Assembly: GCA_037190175.1 (NCBI GenBank)
Contig: JBBCJM010000178.1
Location: 1-64,000, forward strand
Reading direction: 5' to 3'
Origin: JBBCJM01 sp037190175
GTDB lineage: Bacteria > Pseudomonadota > Alphaproteobacteria > Rhodobacterales > Rhodobacteraceae
DNA: 64,000 bases
The translations under genes were made by a program, and so were the position numbers. Under the pieces are notes generated by a model, which was given only the letters and a program-made list of their open reading frames with translations, did not search any database and had not been told where the DNA came from. This document shows, in pieces, positions 1 through 9,933 of this stretch (position 1 is its first letter; the number at the start of each line of letters is the position of its first letter).

Positions 1-2
1 TT

Positions 3-299
3 CTGCCCGCGGCGCTGACCGCCGCGCCCCTGACCGCCGGGCCCCCGCCCGCCGCGCCGGCCACGGCGGCGGCCGGCGCCTCGAAGATGGCGGCCAGGGC
101 CGAGGCGAAGCCCGCGCAACGCGCCCCCCGGCTGCACGCCGCCCCCCGCATCCTTCCGGCGCCCTCGGTGTCGGAGCGGCTGGCGGCGCCGTCCCGAGAC
201 GAGCTTCCCGAGGTCGGCTTGCGCGCCAGGGCCGAATGGTTCGACGACCAGGGCCTGCGCGTCGACGGCGCGAAGATCGCCTTCCGGCAGAGGTTCTGA
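3..299 (+). CDS. 3' end of an unidentified gene (partial)
   Basis: The frame is open from the window edge to a TGA at 297-299, so this is the C-terminal ~98 residues of a protein that begins upstream. It opens with a low-complexity Ala/Pro-rich stretch and ends in a more ordered tail with Trp, Asp and Arg residues (ending FRQRF). I do not recognise a family. SSB, a frequent uvrA neighbour in alphaproteobacteria, is unlikely because its acidic DDDIPF-type tail is absent. An apparent in-frame ATG at 87 lies inside the Ala-rich region and is probably not the real start. Confidence 0.4.
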   Translation: MPAALTAAPLTAGPPPAAPATAAAGASKMAARAEAKPAQRAPRLHAAPRILPAPSVSERLAAPSRDELPEVGLRARAEWFDDQGLRVDGAKIAFRQRF

Positions 300-330
300 G
301 CCACCCGCATCGCAACGCCGTCCGGATCCC

Positions 331-358
331 GCCTGCTGACAGCGTGGTGTCAGCAGGC
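331..358 (+). terminator. Hairpin after the partial gene
   Basis: An 11-bp perfect inverted repeat (GCCTGCTGACA, six-base loop, TGTCAGCAGGC) starts 32 bases after the upstream stop codon. No T-run follows, so it may be a weak or Rho-assisted terminator or an mRNA-end stabiliser. Confidence 0.55.
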
Positions 359-385
359 CTTGCGCGTGTGCGGGACGCCGACTTT

Positions 386-400
386 GTTCCCACTCCGTTC
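386..400 (+). promoter_or_regulatory. LexA (SOS) box of uvrA
   Basis: The sequence reads GTTC, seven bases, GTTC, an exact match to the alphaproteobacterial LexA operator GTTC-N7-GTTC. It lies 86 bases before the uvrA start, and uvrA is a standard SOS gene in this class, so position and target agree. Confidence 0.8.
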
Positions 401-485
401 CCGTGTTATCCGTGAGTCGCCTCACCTACATTGGGCGGTCCCGCGGGCGGTGGCCTGACGGGCCGTCCCAGCATACCGGACTCCC

Positions 486-3386
<2,901 letters not shown>

Positions 3387-3505
3387 GGCCGGCTCGGCTG
3401 TCGCACGACCCTGCGGTTCACACGCGACAAAATAGCGTCCGGCGCAAGCAACCTCTACCATGGCTGGACCGTTATCCTTTCGACAGCACTCCCGGAGGCG
3501 AGACC

Positions 3506-3886
3506 ATGGGCATCTTCAGCTCCATCGCGGACAAGATCTTCAACCGCAAGAAGCCGGCGGCCCCGTCCGCCACGGCTGCGGCGGCGCCCGCCGCCACGAC
3601 CGCCCCGGCGGCCGCCCCTCCCCCCGAACCCGTGGACGTGGAAGCCGTCCTCGTGGAGCTCGCCGCCTCCAAGGGTGGCGGGGGCAACTGGCGCACCTCG
3701 ATCGTCGACCTGCTGAAGCTCCTCGACCTGGATTCCAGCCTCGCGGCCCGCAAGGAGCTGGCCGCCGACCTGACGGTCAACGCCGGGCCCCACGGCAGCG
3801 CCGAACAGAACATCGCCCTGATCAAGGCGGTCTGGGTCGCCCTGGAAAAGAACGGCGGCAAGGTTCCGGCGTCGCTCCGCGACTGA
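3506..3886 (+). CDS. DUF3597 protein
   Basis: A 126-residue protein starting MGIFSSIADKIF, the typical opening of DUF3597 proteins, followed by an Ala/Pro-rich linker (about residues 15-45) and a compact C-terminal domain containing the NWR and LLKLLDLDSSLAARKELA stretches. No biochemical role is established for the family that I can name; the N-terminus is amphipathic and there is no signal peptide. The start at 3506 is supported by GGAGG about eight bases upstream. The same frame is open back to 1202, but that upstream part is the uvrA shadow. It lies 119 bases behind uvrA on the same strand and may have its own promoter. Confidence 0.8.
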   Translation: MGIFSSIADKIFNRKKPAAPSATAAAAPAATTAPAAAPPPEPVDVEAVLVELAASKGGGGNWRTSIVDLLKLLDLDSSLAARKELAADLTVNAGPHGSAEQNIALIKAVWVALEKNGGKVPASLRD

Positions 3887-3988
3887 GTGGCGGGGCGGTC
3901 AGACGGCCACCTGGCCGAGCCGACCGCCCTGGGTTGCTCCCGGGCGCATTTGCACTACCGTCTTCCCAAGACCGCCCGGGAGGTGAAC

Positions 3989-4600
3989 TTGATCCTGTAT
4001 GGCGCGCCGATGCCGGCGCCGAATCCGCGACGCGTGCGCATCTTCCTGGCCGAGAAGGGCGTCGAACTGCCCGAGACGCCGGTCAGTCTGCTGAAACGCG
4101 AACACAAGAGCCCCGAACATCGGGCGCGCAACAGCCTGGGACAGGTGCCGACCCTGGAACTGGACGACGGGACCTGCATCTCGGAGACGGTGGCCATCTG
4201 CCGCTATTTCGAGGAAATCCATCCCGAACCGCCCCTGTTCGGCGCGACGGCCGTGGAGAAGGCCCTCGTGGACATGTGGATCCGCAGGGTGGAGTTCACC
4301 GTGATGTCCCCGGTCGGGAACTTCTGGCGCCACGCCCATCCCCTCACCGCGTCGCTGCTGACCCAGTACAAGGATTTCGGGGAGTCCAACCGCGAGACCT
4401 ACGCCGGCGCCCAGCGCTGGCTGGACGGCGAGCTCAAGGACCGGCCTTTCGTCGCCGGCGATCGCTACAGCATGGCCGACATCTGCCTCATCTCGACGGT
4501 GGACTTCGCCGACTGGATCGGCCTCCCGGTCGCCGAAGAGCACGCCAACCTGAGGGCCTGGCGCGAACGCGTCTCGTCCCGGCCCAGCGCCTCTGCGTGA
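3989..4600 (+). CDS. Glutathione S-transferase family protein
   Basis: A 203-residue protein with an N-terminal thioredoxin-fold GST domain (MILYGAPMPAPNPRRVRIFL, then the glutathione-contacting region QVPTLELDDG and SETVAICRYFE) and an all-helical C-terminal domain ending in a typical MADICL segment. It probably conjugates or reduces small electrophiles with glutathione; the subclass cannot be assigned. I chose the TTG at 3989 because GGGAGGTG sits five bases before it and it gives the standard GST N-terminus; the longer open frame from 3887 adds 34 residues with no family resemblance. It is convergent with the membrane-protein gene that follows. Confidence 0.85.
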   Translation: MILYGAPMPAPNPRRVRIFLAEKGVELPETPVSLLKREHKSPEHRARNSLGQVPTLELDDGTCISETVAICRYFEEIHPEPPLFGATAVEKALVDMWIRRVEFTVMSPVGNFWRHAHPLTASLLTQYKDFGESNRETYAGAQRWLDGELKDRPFVAGDRYSMADICLISTVDFADWIGLPVAEEHANLRAWRERVSSRPSASA

Positions 4601-4604
4601 GCGG

Positions 4605-5504
4605 CTAGCCGCCGCGGCCCGTCAGCCCCCGATAGGCCCAGGCCCCCGGAGCGGCGATGACGGCGTAGTAGACGGCGGTGAAGATGGCGCCGACCACCAT
4701 GTAGGCGATCATGAACGGGTTGAGGTATGTTCGGATCGTCGTCTCGTCCGGCTGGAACACGCGCGAGAGGTCGGTGAGGCTTCCGCCGATCGTCAGCATG
4801 ACGATCCCTGACACCATGAAGAAGATCATCATCACCAGGATCGCCACGACGATCACGCAGCAGATCGCCAGGACGTAGGCGCCGAGCAGCCGCGGGAACT
4901 GCCCTCGGGTGAGCGCCCACGAATCCAGGATCGCCAGCCGCTTGCGGTCGAACGTGATGACCGGCGCCAGCGACATCCGCACGGCGGCGTAGAACAGCAG
5001 GCCGAGGAGGAAGAACTCGGCGGCCATGAAGACGAAGGTGAAGGCGGCCTGGCCGGCCAGCGAGGCCACGAAGGACACCAGCCCCACCGCGATCTGTCCC
5101 GCGGCGAACAGGCAGACCCCCAGCACGACATAGATCAGGGTGAGCGCCATCAGCCGGAACTCGTCCGGCCCGAGCCGCAGGTAGCTGAACTTGCCGTCCT
5201 CGGGCGCCAGGATGATCCGGTAGACGGCGGCCGCCATCACGCACTGGACCGCGAGGCCGAAGAGGATCACCGGCGAAAGGACCGTGAGCGTCTGGATGAG
5301 CACCGCAGGGTCCGGCGGCTGGCTCGGGTCGCTCTGGAGCTGCTCCATCGCCTCACGCGCCTCGGCCGGCATGTTGACCGTGATGAGGACGCTGATGACG
5401 CTGACGGCAAAGCAGAAGAGGGTCCAGGCGATGAGGGCTCGGGGCCTTTCTCGGGTGATCCGAAAGCCTTCCAACGCGGCGTCAGTCGCCGAAAACCCTG
5501 TCAT
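4605..5504 (-). CDS. Multi-pass inner-membrane protein, unknown function
   Basis: A 299-residue protein rich in hydrophobic helices. The likely spans are residues ~25-45 (ALIAWTLFCFAVSVISVL), ~70-95, a long stretch ~118-180 holding two or three helices, ~215-250, and a C-terminal helix near 275. A short hydrophilic loop after span 1 contains a Pro/Asp-rich segment. It resembles uncharacterised Caulobacterales membrane proteins; no catalytic motif is visible. The start at 5504 (MTGFSATDAALEGF) is chosen over the longer frame because the upstream codons are Arg-rich read-through. It is transcribed divergently from trmFO. Confidence 0.7.
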   Translation of the reverse strand: MTGFSATDAALEGFRITRERPRALIAWTLFCFAVSVISVLITVNMPAEAREAMEQLQSDPSQPPDPAVLIQTLTVLSPVILFGLAVQCVMAAAVYRIILAPEDGKFSYLRLGPDEFRLMALTLIYVVLGVCLFAAGQIAVGLVSFVASLAGQAAFTFVFMAAEFFLLGLLFYAAVRMSLAPVITFDRKRLAILDSWALTRGQFPRLLGAYVLAICCVIVVAILVMMIFFMVSGIVMLTIGGSLTDLSRVFQPDETTIRTYLNPFMIAYMVVGAIFTAVYYAVIAAPGAWAYRGLTGRGG

Positions 5505-5626
5505 CCTCGTCCCTTCGGCCCGGCGCGCGCCGCGGGCCACCCTTCCCCTCGCAATGTGGCGCGCACCGGGGCGCGCCCGCAAGGCCTCGCTCGCGATCCT
5601 GTGACGGAGTTGCTACTAGGCCACGC

Positions 5627-6970
5627 ATGTCGAAACCCATCCATGTGGTCGGCGGGGGCCTGGCCGGCTCTGAAGCCGCCTGGCAGATCGCCCGGGCCGG
5701 CGTGCCCGTCGTGATCCACGAAATGCGTCCCGTCCGCGGCACCGACGCCCACCAGACCGACAAGCTGGCCGAGCTGGTCTGCTCCAACTCGTTCCGGGCC
5801 GACGACTGGGCCGGCAACGCCGTGGGCCTGCTGCACGCCGAGATGCGGGCGCTGGACTCGATCATCATGGCGGCGGGAGACGCCCATCAGGTTCCGGCCG
5901 GCGGCGCCCTGGCTGTCGACCGCGAAGGTTTCAGCCAGGCGGTGACCGAGCGGCTGTCGAGCCATCCGCTGGTCACACTCGCCCGCGAGGAGGTGGCCGG
6001 CCTGCCGCCCCCCGAGTGGGACAGCGTGATCGTGGCCACGGGCCCCCTCACCTCGCCCGCCCTGGCGCAGACGGTCCTGGCGCTGACCGGCGAGGACCAG
6101 CTCGCGTTCTTCGACGCCATCGCGCCGATCGTGAACCTCGAGTCCATCGACATGGACGTGGCCTGGCGGCAGTCGCGCTACGACAAGGAAGGCCCGGGCG
6201 GCGATGCGGCCGCCTATATCAACTGCCCACTGGACCCGGCGCAGTACGAGGCCTTCATCGACGCCCTGCTGGCCGGCCCGAAGGCCGAGTTCAAGGACTG
6301 GGAGAACGTCCCCTACTTCGACGGCTGCCTGCCCATCGAGGTGATGGCCGAACGGGGCCGCGAGACCCTGCGCTTCGGCCCGATGAAGCCGGTGGGGCTG
6401 ACCAACCCGCACCGGCCGGAGAAGCCTTACGCGGTGGTGCAGCTGCGGCAGGACAATGCGCTGGGCACGCTCTACAACATCGTGGGCTTCCAGACCAAGA
6501 TGAAGCACGGCGCGCAAGTCGATGTTTTCAGGATGATTCCGGGGCTGGAGAACGCCAGCTTCGCCCGCCTGGGCGGCATCCACCGCAACACCTTCATCAA
6601 CTCGCCGACGCTGCTGGACGACCGGATGCGGCTGCGCTCGCGCCCGCATATCCGCTTCGCCGGGCAGATCACCGGGGTCGAGGGCTATGTGGAATCGGCC
6701 GCCATGGGGCTGCTGGCCGGCCGGATGGCCGCCGCCGCGATCTTGGGCCGCGACCTGCCGCCACCACCGCCCGAGACCGCGATGGGGGCGCTGGTGACGC
6801 ATATCACCGGCGGCGCGGACGCCAGGACCTTCCAGCCGATGAACGTGAACTTCGGGCTCTTCCCGCCCATCGAGGCCCGCGGCGGCCGAAGGGGGCGTAA
6901 GGATCGCTATCTGGCCTATACCGAACGCGCGAAAGCGGCCTTCCGCCAATGGCTTGCGGGCCAAGGTTGA
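5627..6970 (+). CDS. trmFO: Folate/FAD-dependent tRNA U54 methyltransferase, apparently chimeric
   Basis: TrmFO makes ribothymidine at tRNA position 54 using methylene-tetrahydrofolate and FADH2. The 447-residue frame is intact: FAD-binding GGGLAGSE at residues 9-16, Cys52 in ELVCSNSF, and Cys234 in FDGCLPIEV. What is odd is its ancestry. Up to about residue 270 the protein has features I associate with Caulobacter TrmFO (DDWAGNAVGLLHAEMR, GPGGDAAAYINCP). The remainder carries Rhodobacteraceae features (NALGTLYNIVGFQTKMK, SAAMGLLAGRMAAA and the tail GGRRGRKDRY). The switch lies roughly between 6380 and 6540, in a very conserved stretch. The 3' end overlaps gluQ by 22 bases, as in Rhodobacteraceae. 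Confidence 0.9.
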   Translation: MSKPIHVVGGGLAGSEAAWQIARAGVPVVIHEMRPVRGTDAHQTDKLAELVCSNSFRADDWAGNAVGLLHAEMRALDSIIMAAGDAHQVPAGGALAVDREGFSQAVTERLSSHPLVTLAREEVAGLPPPEWDSVIVATGPLTSPALAQTVLALTGEDQLAFFDAIAPIVNLESIDMDVAWRQSRYDKEGPGGDAAAYINCPLDPAQYEAFIDALLAGPKAEFKDWENVPYFDGCLPIEVMAERGRETLRFGPMKPVGLTNPHRPEKPYAVVQLRQDNALGTLYNIVGFQTKMKHGAQVDVFRMIPGLENASFARLGGIHRNTFINSPTLLDDRMRLRSRPHIRFAGQITGVEGYVESAAMGLLAGRMAAAAILGRDLPPPPPETAMGALVTHITGGADARTFQPMNVNFGLFPPIEARGGRRGRKDRYLAYTERAKAAFRQWLAGQG

Positions 6971-7908
6971 GAACCCGCTTTGCCCCCTCGCCCACCGGCC
7001 CCCTGCATCTGGGCCATGCTTATTCGGCGCTGCTGGCCCATGACATGGCGCGGGCGGAAGGTGGCACCTTCCTCCTGCGGATCGAGGATATCGACCGGGC
7101 AAGATGCCGACCGGAATGGGAAGCGCAGTTGATGGATGACCTCAACTGGCTCGGCGTCTGGTGGGATGAGGAACCGATACGGCAGTCCGAACACCTGGGC
7201 CACTATCAGGCTGCGATCGACCGGCTTTGGGGGCAGGGTCTGCTCTATCCCTGCACCTGTACCCGCCGCGACATCGCGGCAGCCCTGTCCGCGCCGCAGG
7301 AGGGTAGCGAGTCGGCGATGGGGCCGGACGGCCTGATCTACCCCGGCACCTGCCGCGATGCGCCCCGCGCCATCTTCGAGCGGAGTTTTCCCGAAGCCTT
7401 CCCCCGGCCGCGCGACTGTGCGCTGCGGCTGGACATGGCAGTTGCCACTCGCGCGAAAGGCGTTTTCGAGCACCGGATCGACCGGCCGGGCGGTGGGTGG
7501 CATTGGATCGCCGAATACCGCGAAACCGGGATCGGGCCCCATGGCAAGCGCGGATGGATCGGCTTTGCGCCGGAGGACATGATCCGGGGCGTCGGCGATA
7601 TCGTCGTCGCACGGCGCGACATGGGCACCTCCTATCACCTCTCGGTCGTGCTGGACGATGCGGCGCAAGGCGTGACCCATGTGATACGTGGGGCGGATCT
7701 GTCGGAGGCCACACGTATTCACGTGCTGCTGCAACGCCTGCTGGGCCTGCCGACGCCCGTCTATCACCACCACCGGCTGATCCGCGACGAGGCGGGCAAG
7801 CGGTTGGCCAAGCGCGACGATGCGAGGTCGCTGGCGAAGTACCGCGCCGAGGGGGCGACGCCCGCGGACATCCGGCGGATGGTGGGGCTCGGGGGCCAGG
7901 TTTCCTAG
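6949..7908 (+). CDS. gluQ: Glutamyl-Q tRNA(Asp) synthetase
   Basis: GluQRS charges glutamate onto queuosine 34 of tRNA(Asp) rather than onto tRNA ends. The 319-residue length is right: it is a class I catalytic core with no anticodon-binding domain. The HIGH-type motif is HLGH near residue 20 (FAPSPTGPLHLGHAYSAL), the KMSKS-equivalent is KRLAKRD near 285, and the zinc site has the usual C-x-C, Tyr and Cys set (CTCT, YPGTC). ATG 6949 overlaps trmFO by 22 bases; a TTG at 6967 overlapping the trmFO stop would give the even more typical start MRTRFAPSPTG, so the exact start is uncertain. Its stop codon lies in the first of two tandem hairpins. Confidence 0.93.
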   Translation: MACGPRLRTRFAPSPTGPLHLGHAYSALLAHDMARAEGGTFLLRIEDIDRARCRPEWEAQLMDDLNWLGVWWDEEPIRQSEHLGHYQAAIDRLWGQGLLYPCTCTRRDIAAALSAPQEGSESAMGPDGLIYPGTCRDAPRAIFERSFPEAFPRPRDCALRLDMAVATRAKGVFEHRIDRPGGGWHWIAEYRETGIGPHGKRGWIGFAPEDMIRGVGDIVVARRDMGTSYHLSVVLDDAAQGVTHVIRGADLSEATRIHVLLQRLLGLPTPVYHHHRLIRDEAGKRLAKRDDARSLAKYRAEGATPADIRRMVGLGGQVS

Positions 7909-7945
7909 CCAGGAAACTTGCAAATTCCTTGATGCAAGGAATTTG
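7900..7945. repeat. Two tandem palindromes between convergent gluQ and hisI
   Basis: The first hairpin is GTTTCCT, four bases, AGGAAAC (7900-7917) and contains the gluQ TAG. The second is CAAATTCCTTG, ATG, CAAGGAATTTG (7921-7945), an 11-bp perfect stem ending two bases before the hisI stop. The pair could act as a bidirectional terminator. The CAAATTCCTT arm recurs at 48310, where it is also paired with a second palindrome. Confidence 0.8.
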
Positions 7946-7947
7946 GC

Positions 7948-8307
7948 TCACTTCATCGGCGCCGCGATCTCCACCTCCTCACCACCCCGCACCGCGGTGT
8001 AGAAGCACGACCGGCGGTTCGTGTGGCAGGCGGGGCCGGTCTGGTCCACCAGCAGCAAGAGGCAGTCGCGGTCGCAGTCGAGCCGCAGTTCCACCAGCCT
8101 TTGCACATGGCCCGAGGTCGCCCCCTTCTCCCACAACTCCCCCCGCGAGCGCGACCAGTAGGTGATGCGCCGCGTTTCCAGCGTGCGGGTCAACGATTCG
8201 GCGTTCATCCAGGCCAGCATCAGCACCTCGCCCGAGGCATGGTCCTGCGCGATGGCGGGGATCAGGCCGTTGGCGTCGTAGCGCAGGCTGGCGGGGTCGA
8301 AGGCCAT
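7948..8307 (-). CDS. hisI: Phosphoribosyl-AMP cyclohydrolase
   Basis: HisI opens the purine ring of phosphoribosyl-AMP, the third step of histidine biosynthesis, in the cytoplasm. The 119-residue protein is a stand-alone cyclohydrolase without the HisE pyrophosphatase domain, as is usual in alphaproteobacteria. Metal-binding residues are visible in DCDRDC and in GPACHTNRRSCFY; the WMN and YWSRSR motifs are also present. I start it at 8307 (MAFDPASLRYDANGL) rather than at the longer 8370 frame, whose extra residues match nothing in the family. It is divergent from the scaffold-protein gene with 61 bases between the starts. Confidence 0.93.
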   Translation of the reverse strand: MAFDPASLRYDANGLIPAIAQDHASGEVLMLAWMNAESLTRTLETRRITYWSRSRGELWEKGATSGHVQRLVELRLDCDRDCLLLLVDQTGPACHTNRRSCFYTAVRGGEEVEIAAPMK

Positions 8308-8368
8308 GGCGGGATCCTTTCCAAGCGGCGGGGGGATGTCTATCTTTGCCCGCAGCAAAGGGAAAGCC

Positions 8369-8806
8369 ATGGCCGAACAGGACCTGATCAGCCTCTATTC
8401 CGCGCGGATCCTCGATCTGGCGGCCTCGATTCCCCGCCCCGGGCGGCTGCCGGCGCCGCAGGGCAGCGCCCGCCGCCGCTCGCCGCTCTGCGGTTCCACC
8501 GTCACGGTGGACGTGGTGCTGGAGGGCGGGCGGGTGGCGGATTTCGCGCAGGAGGTGCGGGCCTGCGCCCTGGGCCAAGCGGCGGCGGCGGTGACCGGGG
8601 CGGCGCTAATCGGCCGCAGCCGGGCCGAGATCGAGGCGGCGCGCGACGGGCTGCGCGCCATGCTGAAGGAGGGCGGGCCGGTGCCCCCTGCCCCCTTCGC
8701 CGGTTTCGAGGCGCTGCTGCCCGCCCGCGACTACAGGAACCGCCACGCCTCGATCCTGCTGGCCATCGAGGCGGCGGCCGAGGCGGTGGCGGCGGCAGGG
8801 GGCTGA
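8369..8806 (+). CDS. IscU/SufU-like Fe-S scaffold homologue
   Basis: A 145-residue member of the NifU N-terminal (IscU/SufU) family, which assembles nascent iron-sulfur clusters. Two of the three canonical cluster-ligand cysteines are visible (PLCGS and RACALGQ). The third position, near RNRHASILLA, carries Ala where classic IscU has Cys. I recall similar sequences next to hisI in Rhodobacteraceae, so this is likely a divergent scaffold or carrier rather than a decayed gene. The start at 8369 follows AAAGGGA. A small inverted repeat (CTTTGC, five bases, GCAAAG, 8344-8360) overlaps the ribosome-binding region and could modulate initiation. Confidence 0.75.
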   Translation: MAEQDLISLYSARILDLAASIPRPGRLPAPQGSARRRSPLCGSTVTVDVVLEGGRVADFAQEVRACALGQAAAAVTGAALIGRSRAEIEAARDGLRAMLKEGGPVPPAPFAGFEALLPARDYRNRHASILLAIEAAAEAVAAAGG

Positions 8807-8815
8807 ACGGAAAAG

Positions 8816-8844
8816 GCCGCCGCCCGGGACGGGGCGGCGGCAGT
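8816..8844 (+). terminator. Intrinsic terminator of the scaffold gene
   Basis: A 10-bp GC-only stem (GCCGCCGCCC, six-base loop, GGGCGGCGGC) is followed by AGTTT, ten bases after the stop codon. Confidence 0.75.
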
Positions 8845-8932
8845 TTGCGCGTCTGGCGGGGCGGGACGGCCCCGTGAGGCAGGGCGGCGCGGGGATGAGG
8901 CACCGCCGGGATCAGATGCGCCAGGCAGAAAC

Positions 8933-9055
8933 TCAGGCGAGGCCGGGCAGCGACAGCCCGGCGATCAGCAGCAGGAACAGCGCCAGGGTGCCCAGCGCAT
9001 CCTCGGCCGCCGAGGAACGGTCGCGGTTCAGGGCGGCGGCGAGACGGGCGAACAT
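8933..9055 (-). CDS. 40-residue single-span membrane protein under an SOS box
   Basis: The product has a short basic/polar N-terminus (MFARLAAALNRDRSSAAED) and a hydrophobic helix filling the C-terminal half (LGTLALFLLLIAGLSLPGLA), so it should insert once in the inner membrane. The start at 9055 is supported by GGAGG six bases upstream; a longer frame to 9175 has no good ribosome site. A perfect GTTC-N7-GTTC box lies 57 bases upstream and touches a TTGACG -35 hexamer. Small SOS-induced membrane peptides that block division (SidA in Caulobacter) or depolarise membranes (TisB in E. coli) are known; this one resembles them in size, topology and control, not obviously in sequence. Function is inference. 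Confidence 0.65.
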   Translation of the reverse strand: MFARLAAALNRDRSSAAEDALGTLALFLLLIAGLSLPGLA

Positions 9056-9111
9056 GGCGAACCTCCGTGCTTGTTGCCGGATTGTTCTCATATCCGCCAC
9101 GCCCTCGTCAA

Positions 9112-9126
9112 GAACTTTCGGAGAAC
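9112..9126 (-). promoter_or_regulatory. LexA box before the small membrane protein
   Basis: On the plus strand GAAC-N7-GAAC, that is GTTC-TCCGAAA-GTTC in the direction of the gene. It matches the alphaproteobacterial LexA consensus exactly. In the gene direction it runs into TTGACG, a strong -35 hexamer, a position well suited to repression. An ACAAAAT/ATTTTGT palindrome (9125-9141) partly overlaps it upstream. Confidence 0.75.
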
Positions 9127-9239
9127 AAAATACGATTTTGTCGGGAACGCGGGGGTTTTCCGAACCGCTCGTCAAGCCTTGCGGCTTTCTTCGCCTGTGT
9201 CAGCGAAGAGAGCCGGCAGGCTCGATGAGCGTCCCCGCC

Positions 9240-9932
9240 CTACCCCAGCGCATAGCCCGCCCCGCGCACCGTGCGCAAAGGATCGTCGCCGCCGTGCTGC
9301 ATCAGCGCCTTGCGCAGCCGGCCGATATGCACGTCGACCGTCCGGGTATCGACATAGATGTCGCGGCCCCAGACGCGATCCAGCAGCTGCTCGCGGCTCC
9401 ACACCCGGCCCGGCTTCTCCATGAAGGTGGTCAGCAGCCGGAATTCGGTCGGCCCCAGCTTCAGCGGGGCGCCGGCGCGGGTCACCCGGTGGCTCTCGGG
9501 GTCCAGCCGGATGTCGTCGTATTCCAGCACCACCCCCACCGTCGAGGGCCGCACCCGGCGCAGCTGGGTGCGCACGCGGGCCATCAGCTCCACCACCGAA
9601 TAGGGCTTGACCACATAGTCGTCGGCCCCGGTCTCCAGCCCCCGCACCCGGTCGACCTCTTCCGACCGGGCCGAGAGCATGATGATCGGCACGTGCCTCG
9701 TGTCCGAGCGCGCCTTCAGCCGGCGGCAGATCTCGATGCCCGAGACATTGGGCAGCATCCAGTCCAGCACGATGATGTCGGGGGAGACCTCGTCCACCAG
9801 CATCAGCGCCTCTTCCCCGTTTTCGGCGGAGGCCACGCGGAAGCCCTCGGCCTCCAGGTTGTAGGTCAGCACCTCGCGCTGGGCGCCCTCGTCCTCGACC
9901 ACCAGCACGCAGGGTTGTCCGCTTCCCTCCAT
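9240..9932 (-). CDS. phoB: Phosphate response regulator
   Basis: A 230-residue OmpR/PhoB-family regulator. The receiver domain (residues 5-120) has the acidic pair ED at 13-14, phosphoacceptor Asp57 (IIVLDW) and conserved Lys in KPYS. The C-terminal winged-helix DNA-binding domain (about 135-228) ends TVRGAGYALG. It is the last gene of the pst-phoU operon, one base after phoU, and should activate the operon through the Pho box at 15515. The cognate sensor phoR is not in the window. Confidence 0.95.
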   Translation of the reverse strand: MEGSGQPCVLVVEDEGAQREVLTYNLEAEGFRVASAENGEEALMLVDEVSPDIIVLDWMLPNVSGIEICRRLKARSDTRHVPIIMLSARSEEVDRVRGLETGADDYVVKPYSVVELMARVRTQLRRVRPSTVGVVLEYDDIRLDPESHRVTRAGAPLKLGPTEFRLLTTFMEKPGRVWSREQLLDRVWGRDIYVDTRTVDVHIGRLRKALMQHGGDDPLRTVRGAGYALG

Positions 9933-9933
9933 C

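Noticed and set aside
6949..7908. Truncated glutamyl-tRNA synthetase (gltX fragment)
   Set aside because: The length, zinc-site pattern and lack of an anticodon domain are normal for GluQRS, and the locus order fits Rhodobacteraceae.
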